DNA of 64,000 nt, from the NCBI RefSeq assembly GCF_000622405.1, contig NZ_JASF01000005.1, forward strand, positions 310,001-374,000. Direction: 5' to 3'. Numbering within the stretch: the stretch's first letter is position 1; each line of letters opens with the position of its first letter. This DNA comes from Sulfitobacter donghicola DSW-25 = KCTC 12864 = JCM 14565 (GTDB taxonomy: Bacteria; Pseudomonadota; Alphaproteobacteria; Rhodobacterales; Rhodobacteraceae). The notes below the pieces were generated by a model, which made no database searches, had not been told where the DNA came from, and saw only the letters and a list, made by a program, of their open reading frames with translations. The translations under genes were made by a program, and so were the position numbers. Below are positions 54,613 to 63,752 of this stretch, in pieces.

Positions 54613-56109
54613 CTATTCAGGCTTAACCGCGACCTTACCGTCAGCGAATTGAATTTCCAGCCTTGGCTTTTGCTGTGCCTCAGCACCTGACGTCACGATC
54701 TCTGCGCCGTTTCGGACAACGGCAAATCCACGCTCTAGCGTCGCCTCATAGCCTAGCGTTTTGCGCAGGCGTTCTGCGGCCGTGATCTGGTTGCGCCAAT
54801 TGACAAGCTGGCGCTGCCCCACATCAGACAACCCCCGCGCCGCCCTTGCATATCGCGCCGATTGCAGCAGACGTTCGCGTTCTAACGCAGGCGCAAGGCG
54901 CTTGGACAGGCTCGCGGCGCGCTGTTTATCTTGCTGTAACCTGCGGTGCAGCGTTGCAGGGCGTAATCCACCACTCAGATCTGACAAGCGGATTTTGCGC
55001 TGCTGAACACCCGCCATCAATGCAGGGTCAAGCCGCGCGGCAGCGCGTTCAAGGCGCAGCTTTGGGGCCTCGGTCAATGTCTTTGCGCGCGCCAGACGGT
55101 CGCTGGCGCGATCCAGCCTTTGGCGCGGGTTGTCCAGCAGGCTATCGGCGCGCGGTAGTGCGCGGGCCATATCGCGCAGGCGCTGGCCGCGTTGCACCAA
55201 ACCTTGGCTCAAGGCGCGGCTCATCCGCGCGTGTTGCTGATCCAGATAGGCCATGAGTTCAACGCGCACAGGAACCGCCAGTTCAGCAGCCGCTGTTGGC
55301 GTTGGCGCACGTTTGTCCGAGACAAAGTCGATCAGCGTTGTATCCGTCTCGTGCCCCACGGCCGAGATGAGCGGGATGTCAGAGGCCGCAGCCGCGCGCA
55401 CAACCGCTTCTTCGTTAAACCCCCACAGATCCTCGACCGAGCCACCACCCCGCGCGACAATCAACAGATCAGGCCGCGGCAGCGCCCCCCCTGGTGTGAG
55501 GCGGTTAAACCCCTCAATCCCGCGCGCAACCTCTGGCGCGCTTCGCGCCCCTTGCACGGCAACAGGCCAGATCAGCACCTTGCGCGGGAAACGATCGCGC
55601 AAACGGTGGAGGATATCACGGATGACCGCGCCAGAGGGCGAAGTCACAACCCCGATGATTTCGGGCAGATAGGGCAGCGGCTTTTTCCGCGAGGCGTCAA
55701 ACAGGCCCTCGGCCGCTAGGGCGGCTTTGCGTTTCTCCAACACCGCCATCAGCGCGCCCATGCCGGCGGGTTTGATATCTTCGATGATGATTTGGTATTT
55801 CGACTGACCGGGGAATGTGGTGATGCGGCCTGTAGCGATCACCTCCATCCCCTCCTCTGGCAGTGTCGTCAGCTTTGCGGCGACACCTTTCCAGATGATT
55901 CCCGCCATGACGGCTTTGTCGTCTTTCAGGTCGAGATACATGTGCCCTGAACGCGGCAGGCTAACGCGCCCCACCTCAGCGCGGACACACACATGGCCAA
56001 ATTCGTTTTCTATGACCTTTTTGATCGCGCCTGACAGCTCGCCAACCGTGTATTCAGGGCTATTGCTGCGTTCTGGGCCGTCATCAGGGCGATCGTCGAA
56101 CAGATCCAT
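54613..56109 (-). CDS. xseA: Exodeoxyribonuclease VII large subunit
   Basis: Single-strand exonuclease of DNA repair, catalytic subunit with XseB. The 498-aa protein has an N-terminal OB fold (about 18-115, PEYTVGELSGAIKKVIENEFG, GHMYLDLKDDKAVMAGIIWKG), the catalytic domain with PSGAVIRDILHRLRDRFP, ARGGGSVEDLWGFNEE and ISAVGHETDTTLIDFV, and a long coiled-coil C-terminus rich in Arg/Leu that binds XseB copies. ATG at 56109 (MDLFDDRP); an upstream TTG frame extends into the purD leader. Divergent from purD. xseB is not in the window. Confidence 0.97.
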   Translation of the reverse strand: MDLFDDRPDDGPERSNSPEYTVGELSGAIKKVIENEFGHVCVRAEVGRVSLPRSGHMYLDLKDDKAVMAGIIWKGVAAKLTTLPEEGMEVIATGRITTFPGQSKYQIIIEDIKPAGMGALMAVLEKRKAALAAEGLFDASRKKPLPYLPEIIGVVTSPSGAVIRDILHRLRDRFPRKVLIWPVAVQGARSAPEVARGIEGFNRLTPGGALPRPDLLIVARGGGSVEDLWGFNEEAVVRAAAASDIPLISAVGHETDTTLIDFVSDKRAPTPTAAAELAVPVRVELMAYLDQQHARMSRALSQGLVQRGQRLRDMARALPRADSLLDNPRQRLDRASDRLARAKTLTEAPKLRLERAAARLDPALMAGVQQRKIRLSDLSGGLRPATLHRRLQQDKQRAASLSKRLAPALERERLLQSARYARAARGLSDVGQRQLVNWRNQITAAERLRKTLGYEATLERGFAVVRNGAEIVTSGAEAQQKPRLEIQFADGKVAVKPE

Positions 56110-56180
56110 CTCTGCGTCCTTGTGTATGGGTCGCGTGCAGCATAAAACGCCCAGCAACGAAGGCCAAGGGAGCGCACGTG

Positions 56181-57446
56181 ATGAATATTCTAATCTTGGG
56201 CAGCGGCGGACGCGAACATAGCCTTGCTTGGGCTGTGATGCAGAACCCGAAATGCGACAAACTGATTGTAGCCCCTGGCAATGCAGGGATCGCCCAGATC
56301 GCCGATTGCGCCAGCATTGATATTAATGATGGTGGCACGGTTGTCGAATTTGTAGCCCGCAACAACGTTGATTTTGTCATCATTGGCCCCGAGGCCCCTC
56401 TGGCCGCTGGTGTAGCTGATCGCTTGCGCGAAGCTGGCATTCTGGTCTTTGGCCCCTCCAAAGCGGCAGCCGCCCTTGAGGCGTCCAAAGCCTTTACCAA
56501 AGAAATCTGCGATGCCTGCGACGCGCCAACGGCTGCCTATGGCCATTTCACCGATGTTGAAGCGGCAAAAGCCTATGTTCAGGCACAAGGCGCACCCATC
56601 GTTGTAAAAGCTGACGGATTGGCCGCTGGCAAAGGTGTGATCATCGCCGAAACCGTAGCCCAAGCCGAAGCCGCCCTAGACGACATGTTCGGCGGCGAGT
56701 TCGGCGAAGCGGGCGCAGAAGTGGTCATCGAAGAATTTATGCAAGGCGAGGAAGCCTCGTTCTTTATCCTTTGCGATGGTGAAAACGTGCTGCCCATTGG
56801 CACCGCCCAAGACCACAAGCGCGTCGGCGATGGCGACACAGGGCCAAACACGGGCGGCATGGGCGCCTACTCCCCTGCTCCGGTTTTGACCGATGAAATT
56901 GCCGAACGCGCCTTGGCCGAGATCATTCGCCCTACCATGGCGGAAATGGCAAAACGCGGGATGCCTTATCAGGGTGTTCTTTATGCGGGTCTGATGATCG
57001 AAAACGGCGCACCACGTCTTGTTGAATACAACGTGCGCTTTGGCGATCCTGAGTGTCAGGTTTTGATGATGCGCCTCGGCGCGCAAGCCTTTGATCTAAT
57101 GCATGCCGCCGCCGAAGGCCGTTTGGCCGAGACCGAGGTCCACTGGGCGGATGACCACGCCCTCACCGTTGTTCTGGCGGCAAAAGGCTATCCAGGCGCT
57201 TATGAAAAAGGCTCCAAGATCAACGGATTGGATAAGCTGCCCGAAGACAGCAGCAACATGGTGTTCCACGCGGGCACAGCAAACCCTGATGGGGATATCC
57301 TCGCTGTTGGGGGGCGTGTTTTGAACGTCACTGCGCGCGGTGACACGTTGGAACAGGCGCAGCAGAAAGCCTATGCAATGGTTGATGCGATTGATTGGCC
57401 TGAAGGGTTCTGCCGCCGCGATATCGGCTGGCGCGCCTTGGGCTAA
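56181..57446 (+). CDS. purD: Phosphoribosylamine-glycine ligase
   Basis: Second step of purine synthesis: joins glycine to phosphoribosylamine using ATP. The 421-aa protein has the N-domain ILGSGGREHSLAW, the ATP-grasp core GPSKAAAALEASKAFTK, ADGLAAGKGVIIAE, EEFMQGEEASFFIL and VEYNVRFGDPECQ. AAGGGAG lies 8 nt before the ATG at 56181 (5 nt before a GTG at 56178, an alternative). Divergent from xseA, 71 bp between starts; other pur genes are not in the window. Converges on the small secreted protein gene B. Confidence 0.98.
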   Translation: MNILILGSGGREHSLAWAVMQNPKCDKLIVAPGNAGIAQIADCASIDINDGGTVVEFVARNNVDFVIIGPEAPLAAGVADRLREAGILVFGPSKAAAALEASKAFTKEICDACDAPTAAYGHFTDVEAAKAYVQAQGAPIVVKADGLAAGKGVIIAETVAQAEAALDDMFGGEFGEAGAEVVIEEFMQGEEASFFILCDGENVLPIGTAQDHKRVGDGDTGPNTGGMGAYSPAPVLTDEIAERALAEIIRPTMAEMAKRGMPYQGVLYAGLMIENGAPRLVEYNVRFGDPECQVLMMRLGAQAFDLMHAAAEGRLAETEVHWADDHALTVVLAAKGYPGAYEKGSKINGLDKLPEDSSNMVFHAGTANPDGDILAVGGRVLNVTARGDTLEQAQQKAYAMVDAIDWPEGFCRRDIGWRALG

Positions 57447-57462
57447 GCCCCCCGCTTTCCTC

Positions 57463-57867
57463 TTACGAGGTCGGCGCCCCTTCGCAGGTGATCGGCGTAT
57501 CACTGATATCAGTGATACGCTGGGTTTCCCCTGAATCCGTGGCCAGCACCAAAAGCGTGCCCTCATCTATAAACGGGATCCAACAGTTTTCAGGGTCTGG
57601 CGCGTCTTCGTATAAAAAGCACAAAAGCGGCCCGCGGATTTCGATCCGCCCATAGGTGCAGCGGCCCGTTTTATCCGCCCAGACAGATAGATCACGGCGC
57701 AGGAACTGCTCCTCGCCGATCAACTGCCCTGACAGCACGCTGGAAAAGCTAAGCGTCCGGTTGACCGCAATATCTAAAAACCCGTCGGGGGTGAGTTGAT
57801 CCTGTGCCTGCGCAGGCACCGCCAGTGTGGAAAGCAAAACCGCTATGAAAAGCGCCTTCAATCGCAT
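57463..57867 (-). CDS. Small secreted protein B, paralogous to the gene at 54215
   Basis: 134-aa protein with signal peptide 1-21 (MRLKALFIAVLLSTLAVPAQAQ). Mature part: PDGFLDIAVNRTLSF, EEQFLRRDLSVWADKTGRCTYG, LLCFLYEDAPDPENCW and a cysteine-containing tail (TPITCEGAPTS). Motif order matches protein A at 54215-54610 throughout, so they are paralogues on opposite strands 2.9 kb apart. It overlaps the end of the FG-GAP gene by 10 bp and is the third gene of the ferredoxin-FG-GAP operon. Function unknown; an envelope or redox link is only suggested by the operon. Confidence 0.78.
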   Translation of the reverse strand: MRLKALFIAVLLSTLAVPAQAQDQLTPDGFLDIAVNRTLSFSSVLSGQLIGEEQFLRRDLSVWADKTGRCTYGRIEIRGPLLCFLYEDAPDPENCWIPFIDEGTLLVLATDSGETQRITDISDTPITCEGAPTS

Positions 57868-58624
57868 GAAAGCGCTTTTGCAAAGCTGGCCCGTCCTTTG
57901 TGGGGGCCAATATCTTTGGCAGTCAAAGTCGATCCATCAAATGTCACCGCGATCAGGCGCGCCCAATTCGCGCTTGCGACGATCATCTCGGGGCCATTGC
58001 CACACTCTCTGAGGCCACCAGCGATATCTGTCTCGCCAATCCGGTGATTTGTTAAACCTCCCAGCGAATCCAGAGAAACCAGCGCCCCATCGACATAGCG
58101 CCAAATGCGCAAGGTCTTGGCAAGGTGGGGGCGGTCGATATAGGCAAGCTCTACTGCGCCATCCCCATCCATGTCGGCAATGGCGATCGGGGCCAGCCAA
58201 CGGTTTCGTGTGCCGATATAGGGGGTCGCGGCCAAAAGGCCTTCGCTTGTGTAAACCGCAAGGCGTGCGCCTTTGTCTTGATGGCTTTCCACAACAACAA
58301 CTTCTGGCAAGCCGTCACCATCGACATCTACAAGGCGCGGCGCGGTATCTTCGAAAACACGGCTTTCAGGCAGTCGGATAACATGGCGTTTGTTACTACC
58401 TCTAAAACGTAGTTCCAGCGCCCCATGTTCGATCGTATCGCCCAAAACACCATGCGGATACCGCGTCGTTGGTTCCGCGTATGTGGCCGAGACCAAAGGT
58501 TGCGCCGTTTGCGCATCGGTTGCCACAGGCGCCAGCAACGCCAGCCCCGCGCAAGCAGCTTTCAGCCCGCGGCGCACATGCCCGAGCTGGCAGCGCAACA
58601 ACAGACGCCGCGCCCCCGAAACCA

Positions 58625-58625
<1 letters not shown>
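57858..58625 (-). CDS. FG-GAP/VCBS repeat protein, exported
   Basis: 255-aa protein with a long basic N-terminus and hydrophobic stretch (ARRLLLRCQ, then LKAACAGLALLAPVATDAQ-T), probably a Sec or poor Tat signal. The mature part has calcium-type FG-GAP/VCBS loops: DTAPRLVDVDGDGLPEVVVVE and PIAIADMDGDGAVELAYID, each with the D-x-D-x-D-G pattern, and a third degenerate repeat near the C-terminus with GGLRECGNGPEMIVA. Such blades form beta-propellers for protein or glycan contact. Start ATG shares one base with the ferredoxin stop (TGATG), and its end overlaps small protein B, so all three are coupled. Confidence 0.82.
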
Positions 58626-58993
<368 letters not shown>

Positions 58994-59114
58994 TCATGCC
59001 CCTACGCCAGCCCTCTTTTGCGCTGCATTCTGCTAAGAGTATTCTGGGTTCTAGGCAGCGCATAAAAAAGCGGCTAGGGTGCGCCAATACAAACAGACCC
59101 AAAGGCATTGGGCC

Positions 59115-59654
59115 ATGGCACAGGCAACAAACATTCAGCGCAAGGCGCGGACGGTCGCGGCCCTTTTGGGCATGGCGGTTTTGGCCGCTTGCCTGCAATC
59201 CGAAACCACCTCGGAAAGCGGCGTTATTCAGGGAAATGGATTGGCCCCTCCCGGGGCGCCTTCTGGCACCTGTTGGGGTAAAATACCAACGCCAGCCGTT
59301 ATTGAGACGGTGACGGAACAGGTGCTTGTCACACCAGCCAAGATCAACGCGGATGGAACAGTCGCGTCTTTGCCAGTTTACCGCGAAGAAAGCCGGCAAC
59401 AGATTGTCACGCCCCGCACAGATCGGTGGTTTGAAATCCCCTGCCCTCCGGCCTTTACGGTTGAGTTCGTTTCAACCCTTCAACGCGCATTGCTTGCGCG
59501 GGGCCTTTACGCTGGCCAGATCACCGGAAACATGGATGCGGCCACACGCCGCGCTGTTCTAGCCGTTCAAAGCGCCGATGGTTTGCCCAGTGATGTTTTA
59601 TCCATCGAAACGGCACGTGAGCTTGGCCTTGTTGCGGTTCCGCGCTCTCAATAG
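59115..59654 (+). CDS. Peptidoglycan-binding lipoprotein
   Basis: 179-aa protein with a lipoprotein signal: TVAALLGMAVLAAC, lipobox LAAC, with the lipidated Cys at about residue 26. The C-terminal 70 residues have a PG_binding_1 repeat (TLQRALLARGLYAGQITGNMD, AATRRAVLAVQSADGLPSDVLS). The middle has a TCWGKIPTPAVIET segment. ATG at 59115 with AAAGG upstream; the longer start at 59079 lacks a fitting signal peptide. It probably tethers the outer membrane to peptidoglycan. Converges on degP at a shared terminator. Confidence 0.88.
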   Translation: MAQATNIQRKARTVAALLGMAVLAACLQSETTSESGVIQGNGLAPPGAPSGTCWGKIPTPAVIETVTEQVLVTPAKINADGTVASLPVYREESRQQIVTPRTDRWFEIPCPPAFTVEFVSTLQRALLARGLYAGQITGNMDAATRRAVLAVQSADGLPSDVLSIETARELGLVAVPRSQ

Positions 59655-59684
59655 TCGGCCGACTAAAACTCTGGTTACCGCAAC

Positions 59685-59717
59685 AAAAAAGGCGCCCTTT
59701 ATCAAAGGCGCCTTTTT
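59685..59717. terminator. Bidirectional terminator
   Basis: AAAAAAGGCGCC and GGCGCCTTTTT form an inverted repeat around CTTTATCAAA, with A- and T-runs on both sides. It serves the PG-binding lipoprotein gene (plus) and degP (minus). Confidence 0.9.
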
Positions 59718-59735
59718 CAATTTATCTGGGCAGGC

Positions 59736-61223
59736 TTACTGCTCTTCGAGGGTCAGCGCCACAAAGCGCGGGTCACCTGCACGGCGCACCAACAGCAACA
59801 AGGATTTACGCCCTGCTTCGCGTGCGGCATCCACACGGCTGTTCAGATCAGCGATTGTTTTGACCTTTTGCTGTCCAGCTTCGGTCACGATGTCACCAGC
59901 CCGAAGACCTTTTTCAAAGGCTTCCGATCCCTCTTCGACATTTGTAACCGCCAGACCTTCCATCTGAGCAGATGCGCCCAGCTCTTCGCGCATTTCATCC
60001 GTCAAAGGCGTCACGGTGAGGCCCAGCAACGAAGAAACCTCAGGGGCTTCGCTGGTTTCTGGTTCCTCTTCTTGGGCTGGCTGGGCTTCACCATTGGCGT
60101 CTTCGCGGCGGCCTAGAACCACGGCGATTGTCTGGCTTTTACCTTCACGCAGAACCGTCACACGGACCGTTGCACCAACGGGGCTGTTGCCAACCTGACG
60201 CACCAGACCTCGGGTGTCTTCAACCTCGGCACCGTCAAAGGACAGGATCACATCGCCTGTTTCCAGACCCGCGTCTTTTGCCGGACCGTCTGGCACATCA
60301 GTAATCAAGGCGCCAGTTGCGTTTTCCAGCCCCATGGCATCGGCCACATCCTCGGTCACGTCCTGAATGCGAACACCCAACCAACCGCGGCGGGTTTCGC
60401 CAAACTCTTTCAACTGATCCACAACGCGGGTGACAACATTTGCCGCCATTGAAAAACCGATCCCGATGGACCCACCATTGGGCGACAGGATTGCCGTGTT
60501 CACGCCGATCACATCACCGTCCATGTTGAACAGCGGCCCGCCAGAGTTACCACGGTTAATCGCGGCATCCGTCTGGATGTAGTCGTCATAGGTACCTGAC
60601 AGCGCACGGTTACGCGCGCTCACGATGCCTGCAGAAACCGAAAATCCCTGCCCTAGCGGGTTACCCATGGCGATCACCCAATCGCCAACACGCGACATAT
60701 CGCTATCCCCAAAGCTCACAAAAGGCAGCGGACCATCTGCTTCGACTTTCAGCAAGGCGATGTCGGTGTTCGGATCGGTGCCGATAACCTTTGCAACCAG
60801 CTCTTCTCCTGAGAAGAATTCGATCGTGATTTCATCAGCGCCTTCGATCACGTGGTTATTTGTCACCACAAAACCATCCTCGGAAATCACAAACCCCGAT
60901 CCCAACGCCGAAGAGCGGCGGGGCGTTTGGGAATCGTCATTCTCACGGTTGCGATCTTGGAACTCGCGGAAAAAATCCTCAAAAGGAGACCCTTCGGGCA
61001 CAATCCCGCGGGGGCCTGTGCGCCCTTCGACCAAAGTCGAGGTGGTGATGTTCACAACTGAGGGGCTGATTTTTTCAGCCAGCGGCGCAAGGCTCTCAGG
61101 TTTGGCATAGGCCATGACCGTCTGCAAAACGACCAATGTCAGCGCCATGAGCCCGACAAGAGCGGCCTTTGTGGCCGTTGAAAAGGAATTAGTTTGTACT
61201 TTGGCGACCGCTTTGGGCTGCAT
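59736..61223 (-). CDS. degP: Periplasmic serine protease DegP/HtrA (Do family)
   Basis: Heat-shock protease/chaperone of the periplasm. The 495-aa protein has a signal or anchor segment (about 18-40), a trypsin-like domain with the complete triad His124 (TNNHVIEG), Asp154 (NTDIALLKV) and Ser227 (NRGNSGGP), and two PDZ domains (about 290-370 and 400-485). It contrasts with the degraded triad of the protein at 35720. GGAGAC precedes the ATG at 61223 (MQPKAVAK). Candidate promoter about 100 bp upstream. hflC-hflK lie 1.6 kb away on the same strand, another envelope quality-control set. Confidence 0.96.
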   Translation of the reverse strand: MQPKAVAKVQTNSFSTATKAALVGLMALTLVVLQTVMAYAKPESLAPLAEKISPSVVNITTSTLVEGRTGPRGIVPEGSPFEDFFREFQDRNRENDDSQTPRRSSALGSGFVISEDGFVVTNNHVIEGADEITIEFFSGEELVAKVIGTDPNTDIALLKVEADGPLPFVSFGDSDMSRVGDWVIAMGNPLGQGFSVSAGIVSARNRALSGTYDDYIQTDAAINRGNSGGPLFNMDGDVIGVNTAILSPNGGSIGIGFSMAANVVTRVVDQLKEFGETRRGWLGVRIQDVTEDVADAMGLENATGALITDVPDGPAKDAGLETGDVILSFDGAEVEDTRGLVRQVGNSPVGATVRVTVLREGKSQTIAVVLGRREDANGEAQPAQEEEPETSEAPEVSSLLGLTVTPLTDEMREELGASAQMEGLAVTNVEEGSEAFEKGLRAGDIVTEAGQQKVKTIADLNSRVDAAREAGRKSLLLLVRRAGDPRFVALTLEEQ

Positions 61224-61322
61224 AAATCGTCTCCTGATCGAAATATTGCCCAAGGACGGGCGTATTCTTGGCGACCAGACTGCATGCTGCTTGGCTGGAT
61301 CGCAATATGAAACATGGGCCTT

Positions 61323-61351
61323 TAGCTATTGTTTTCAACCTAGCATGACAA
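61323..61351 (-). promoter_or_regulatory. Candidate degP promoter
   Basis: On the minus strand TTGTCA (61351-61346) and TAGCTA (61328-61323) are separated by 17 bp, about 100 bp upstream of the start codon. The -35 is a good match and the -10 weak. Confidence 0.35.
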
Positions 61352-61447
61352 AGCTGTGAAATGATTTCGCGCAAACTATTAATTGAACTACGTTTCTGGC
61401 TGTCACATGCTACGGGAAACAGATCACGATCATTTCAGGAGCAGATC

Positions 61448-62776
61448 ATGAGCCATGTCCTTCACCGAAATTTGATGGCCAGCCAACCCAGTATCGTGGG
61501 CGGCGAAGGTGCATATCTGATTGATGACGCGGGAAACCGTTACCTTGATGCCTGTGGCGGCGCGGCGGTTTCCTCGCTGGGGCATGACAATCCGGCCGTG
61601 CGCAAAGCGATTTGCGATCAGGTCAACACGCTTGCCTTTGCCCATACTGGGCTTTTCACGAACCAATGGGCCGAAGAATTGTCGGACTTCCTTGTGGCTC
61701 ATGCCCCCAAGGGCACGGGTGAAGGTCGGGTGATGTATCTGGGCAGTGGGTCAGAGGCGATGGAGGCCGCCCTGAAACTGGCGCGCCAATACCATGTCGA
61801 GCGCGGCGAACCCCAGCGCGCCCATATCATCGCGCGTGCGCCCTCTTATCACGGGAATACACTTGGCGCCTTGGCCGTTAGCGGACATGCAGGCAGACGC
61901 GCGCCCTTTGATCCGCTGCTGATCCAGACGCACCATATCGATGCCACCTATGGCTACCGCCTGCGCGAAGATGGCGAAACCGAAGAAGCATTCGGCCTGC
62001 GTATGGCCAACCAATTGGAACAAAAGATCCTTGATCTGGGCAAGGATAGCGTCTGTGCCTTTGTGGCTGAACCAGTTGTAGGTGCCTCTTTGGGAACGCA
62101 GCCAGCGCCAAAGGGGTATTTCACACGCATCCGCGAAATCTGTGACAGCTACGGCGTGCTTTATATTGCGGATGAGGTGATGTGTGGCATGGGCCGCACG
62201 GGGTCCCTGTTTGCCCTCGAACAAGAAGGTATTTGCGCGGATATTACCACCATGGCCAAAGGGTTGGGTGCTGGGTACCAGCCCATCGCGGCTGTTATGG
62301 CCTCGCAAAAGGTTTGTGATGCAATCACGGCTGGCTCTGGCAAGCTGTGGAATGGCCACACTTATATGAGCCACGCCGTAGCAACCGCTGGCGCGCTGGC
62401 GGTGATGAAAGAAATCCAAAGCAACGATCTGCTTTCAGCCGTCAAAACGCTGGGAACCCAGCTAGAAGAAGGGTTGCGCGCGCGTTTGGGACAGCATGCC
62501 CATGTGGGTGACATTCGGGGCCGCGGCCTGTTTTGGACAGCCGAGATCGTGGCAGACCGCGCCACCAAAGAACCCTTTGATGTATCGCGCAACATCGCTG
62601 GCAAGGTTCAGCAGGCTGCCCTGTCAGCAGGTATGATCTGTTACCCTGCGCAGGGATGTGCGGATGGCACGGCGGGGGATCATATTCTGCTCGCGCCCTG
62701 CTTTACCTCATCGCCGGAAGAGATCGACATCATTGTCGACGCCTTAGCCAATGCGATTGATCAGGCAACCACCTAA
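61448..62776 (+). CDS. Class III aminotransferase
   Basis: 442-aa fold-type I PLP enzyme of the omega-amino acid/diamine aminotransferase group. Motifs in order: GSGSEAMEAALKLARQYH (PLP phosphate loop), SYHGNTLGALAVSG, Asp242 in YIADEVMCGMGRTG and the Schiff-base Lys271 in TTMAKGLGAGYQPI, ending CFTSSPEEIDIIVDAL. Likely donors are omega-amino acids, taurine-like amines or diamines. An AGGAGCAGATC precedes the ATG at 61448; a longer frame from 61361 is not supported. It is not clustered with catabolic genes here, so the substrate is open. Confidence 0.93.
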   Translation: MSHVLHRNLMASQPSIVGGEGAYLIDDAGNRYLDACGGAAVSSLGHDNPAVRKAICDQVNTLAFAHTGLFTNQWAEELSDFLVAHAPKGTGEGRVMYLGSGSEAMEAALKLARQYHVERGEPQRAHIIARAPSYHGNTLGALAVSGHAGRRAPFDPLLIQTHHIDATYGYRLREDGETEEAFGLRMANQLEQKILDLGKDSVCAFVAEPVVGASLGTQPAPKGYFTRIREICDSYGVLYIADEVMCGMGRTGSLFALEQEGICADITTMAKGLGAGYQPIAAVMASQKVCDAITAGSGKLWNGHTYMSHAVATAGALAVMKEIQSNDLLSAVKTLGTQLEEGLRARLGQHAHVGDIRGRGLFWTAEIVADRATKEPFDVSRNIAGKVQQAALSAGMICYPAQGCADGTAGDHILLAPCFTSSPEEIDIIVDALANAIDQATT

Positions 62777-62809
62777 CCAGAGCCGATACAGCAAGCTAGC
62801 GCAGTAACA

Positions 62810-62842
62810 AAAAGGGGCCGACACTGATGTGCGGCCCCTTTT
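62810..62842. terminator. Bidirectional terminator
   Basis: AAAAGGGGCCG and CGGCCCCTTTT form a 7-bp GC stem extended by CAC/GTG around TGAT, with A- and T-runs. It serves the class III aminotransferase (plus) and hflC (minus). Confidence 0.92.
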
Positions 62843-62864
62843 CTATATTTCTGTGATGCCCAGC

Positions 62865-63752
62865 TTACTCAGCTGCGGCTTCGCCTTTGTCTGAACGCAG
62901 GTAGTTAAAGAATTCGCTTTCCGGGGAAAGAACCATCGTCGAATTTTCCCCCTTTAGCGCCGCCTCATAGGCTGCCAATGAACGGTAGAATTCAAAGAAC
63001 TCTGCATCCTTGGAATAGGATTCAGCAAAGATACGGTTCCGTTCAGCATCTGCTTCACCTTCAATGATACGCGCATCACGGTTGGCTTCGGAAAGGATCT
63101 CTTCGTAGGTACGATCCGCCAGAGCGGTCACACGCGCCGCAGCCTCGCGACCACGCGCGCGTTCGTCCGTTGCTTCGCGATCACGTTCCGCGATCATGCG
63201 GCGCAGGGTCGCGTCAAAGTTCTGCTCGGGCAGGTTTGTCTGGCGCAGGCGCACATCCACAACCTCAAGGCCCAAGGCATTTGCACGCACGTCAGAACGG
63301 GTTTTGATCTGGTCCATCAGCGCGGAACGCTCTGGCGACAAGATCGTGTTCGATGTCACACCCTGCGAACCCAGAACCGCGCGGATCTGGGATTCGAGAA
63401 TACCGCTCAGGTCGTTTGCAGCGCGGGATTCACCGCCGGAACCAACCGCTTGGCGGTACTGAACAACGTCATCAATGCGGTACAAAACAAAAGCATCCAC
63501 ACGCAGACGACGATCATCCGCAGGGGTCACTTCGATAACAGGCGTTTCCAAAGACAGGATACGGTCTTCAAAGCGGGCGATCTCGTCAACCAAAGGTACT
63601 TTGAAACCCAGACCAGGTTCGGTGCGAACCTGTTTGATCTGACCAAAACGCAGAACCAGCGCCTTTTCACGCTCATCTACGACAAAGACAGATGACAGGA
63701 TGACGGCCGCGACGATTGCAATAATCGGAAGCAAAAAGCTGGACTTATTCAT
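62865..63752 (-). CDS. hflC: Protease modulator HflC
   Basis: 295-aa SPFH/band-7 membrane protein that with HflK encloses and modulates the FtsH protease. One N-terminal membrane helix (about 6-26, LPIIAIVAAVILSSVFVVD) and a band-7 domain (about 28-200; ALVLRFGQIKQVRTEPGLGFK, VDAFVLYRIDD, VRANALGLEVVDVRLRQTNLP), then a coiled coil rich in Arg/Glu (YEEILSEANRDARIIEGEADAE). Starts within TGATG, sharing one base with the hflK stop. Confidence 0.97.
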   Translation of the reverse strand: MNKSSFLLPIIAIVAAVILSSVFVVDEREKALVLRFGQIKQVRTEPGLGFKVPLVDEIARFEDRILSLETPVIEVTPADDRRLRVDAFVLYRIDDVVQYRQAVGSGGESRAANDLSGILESQIRAVLGSQGVTSNTILSPERSALMDQIKTRSDVRANALGLEVVDVRLRQTNLPEQNFDATLRRMIAERDREATDERARGREAAARVTALADRTYEEILSEANRDARIIEGEADAERNRIFAESYSKDAEFFEFYRSLAAYEAALKGENSTMVLSPESEFFNYLRSDKGEAAAE

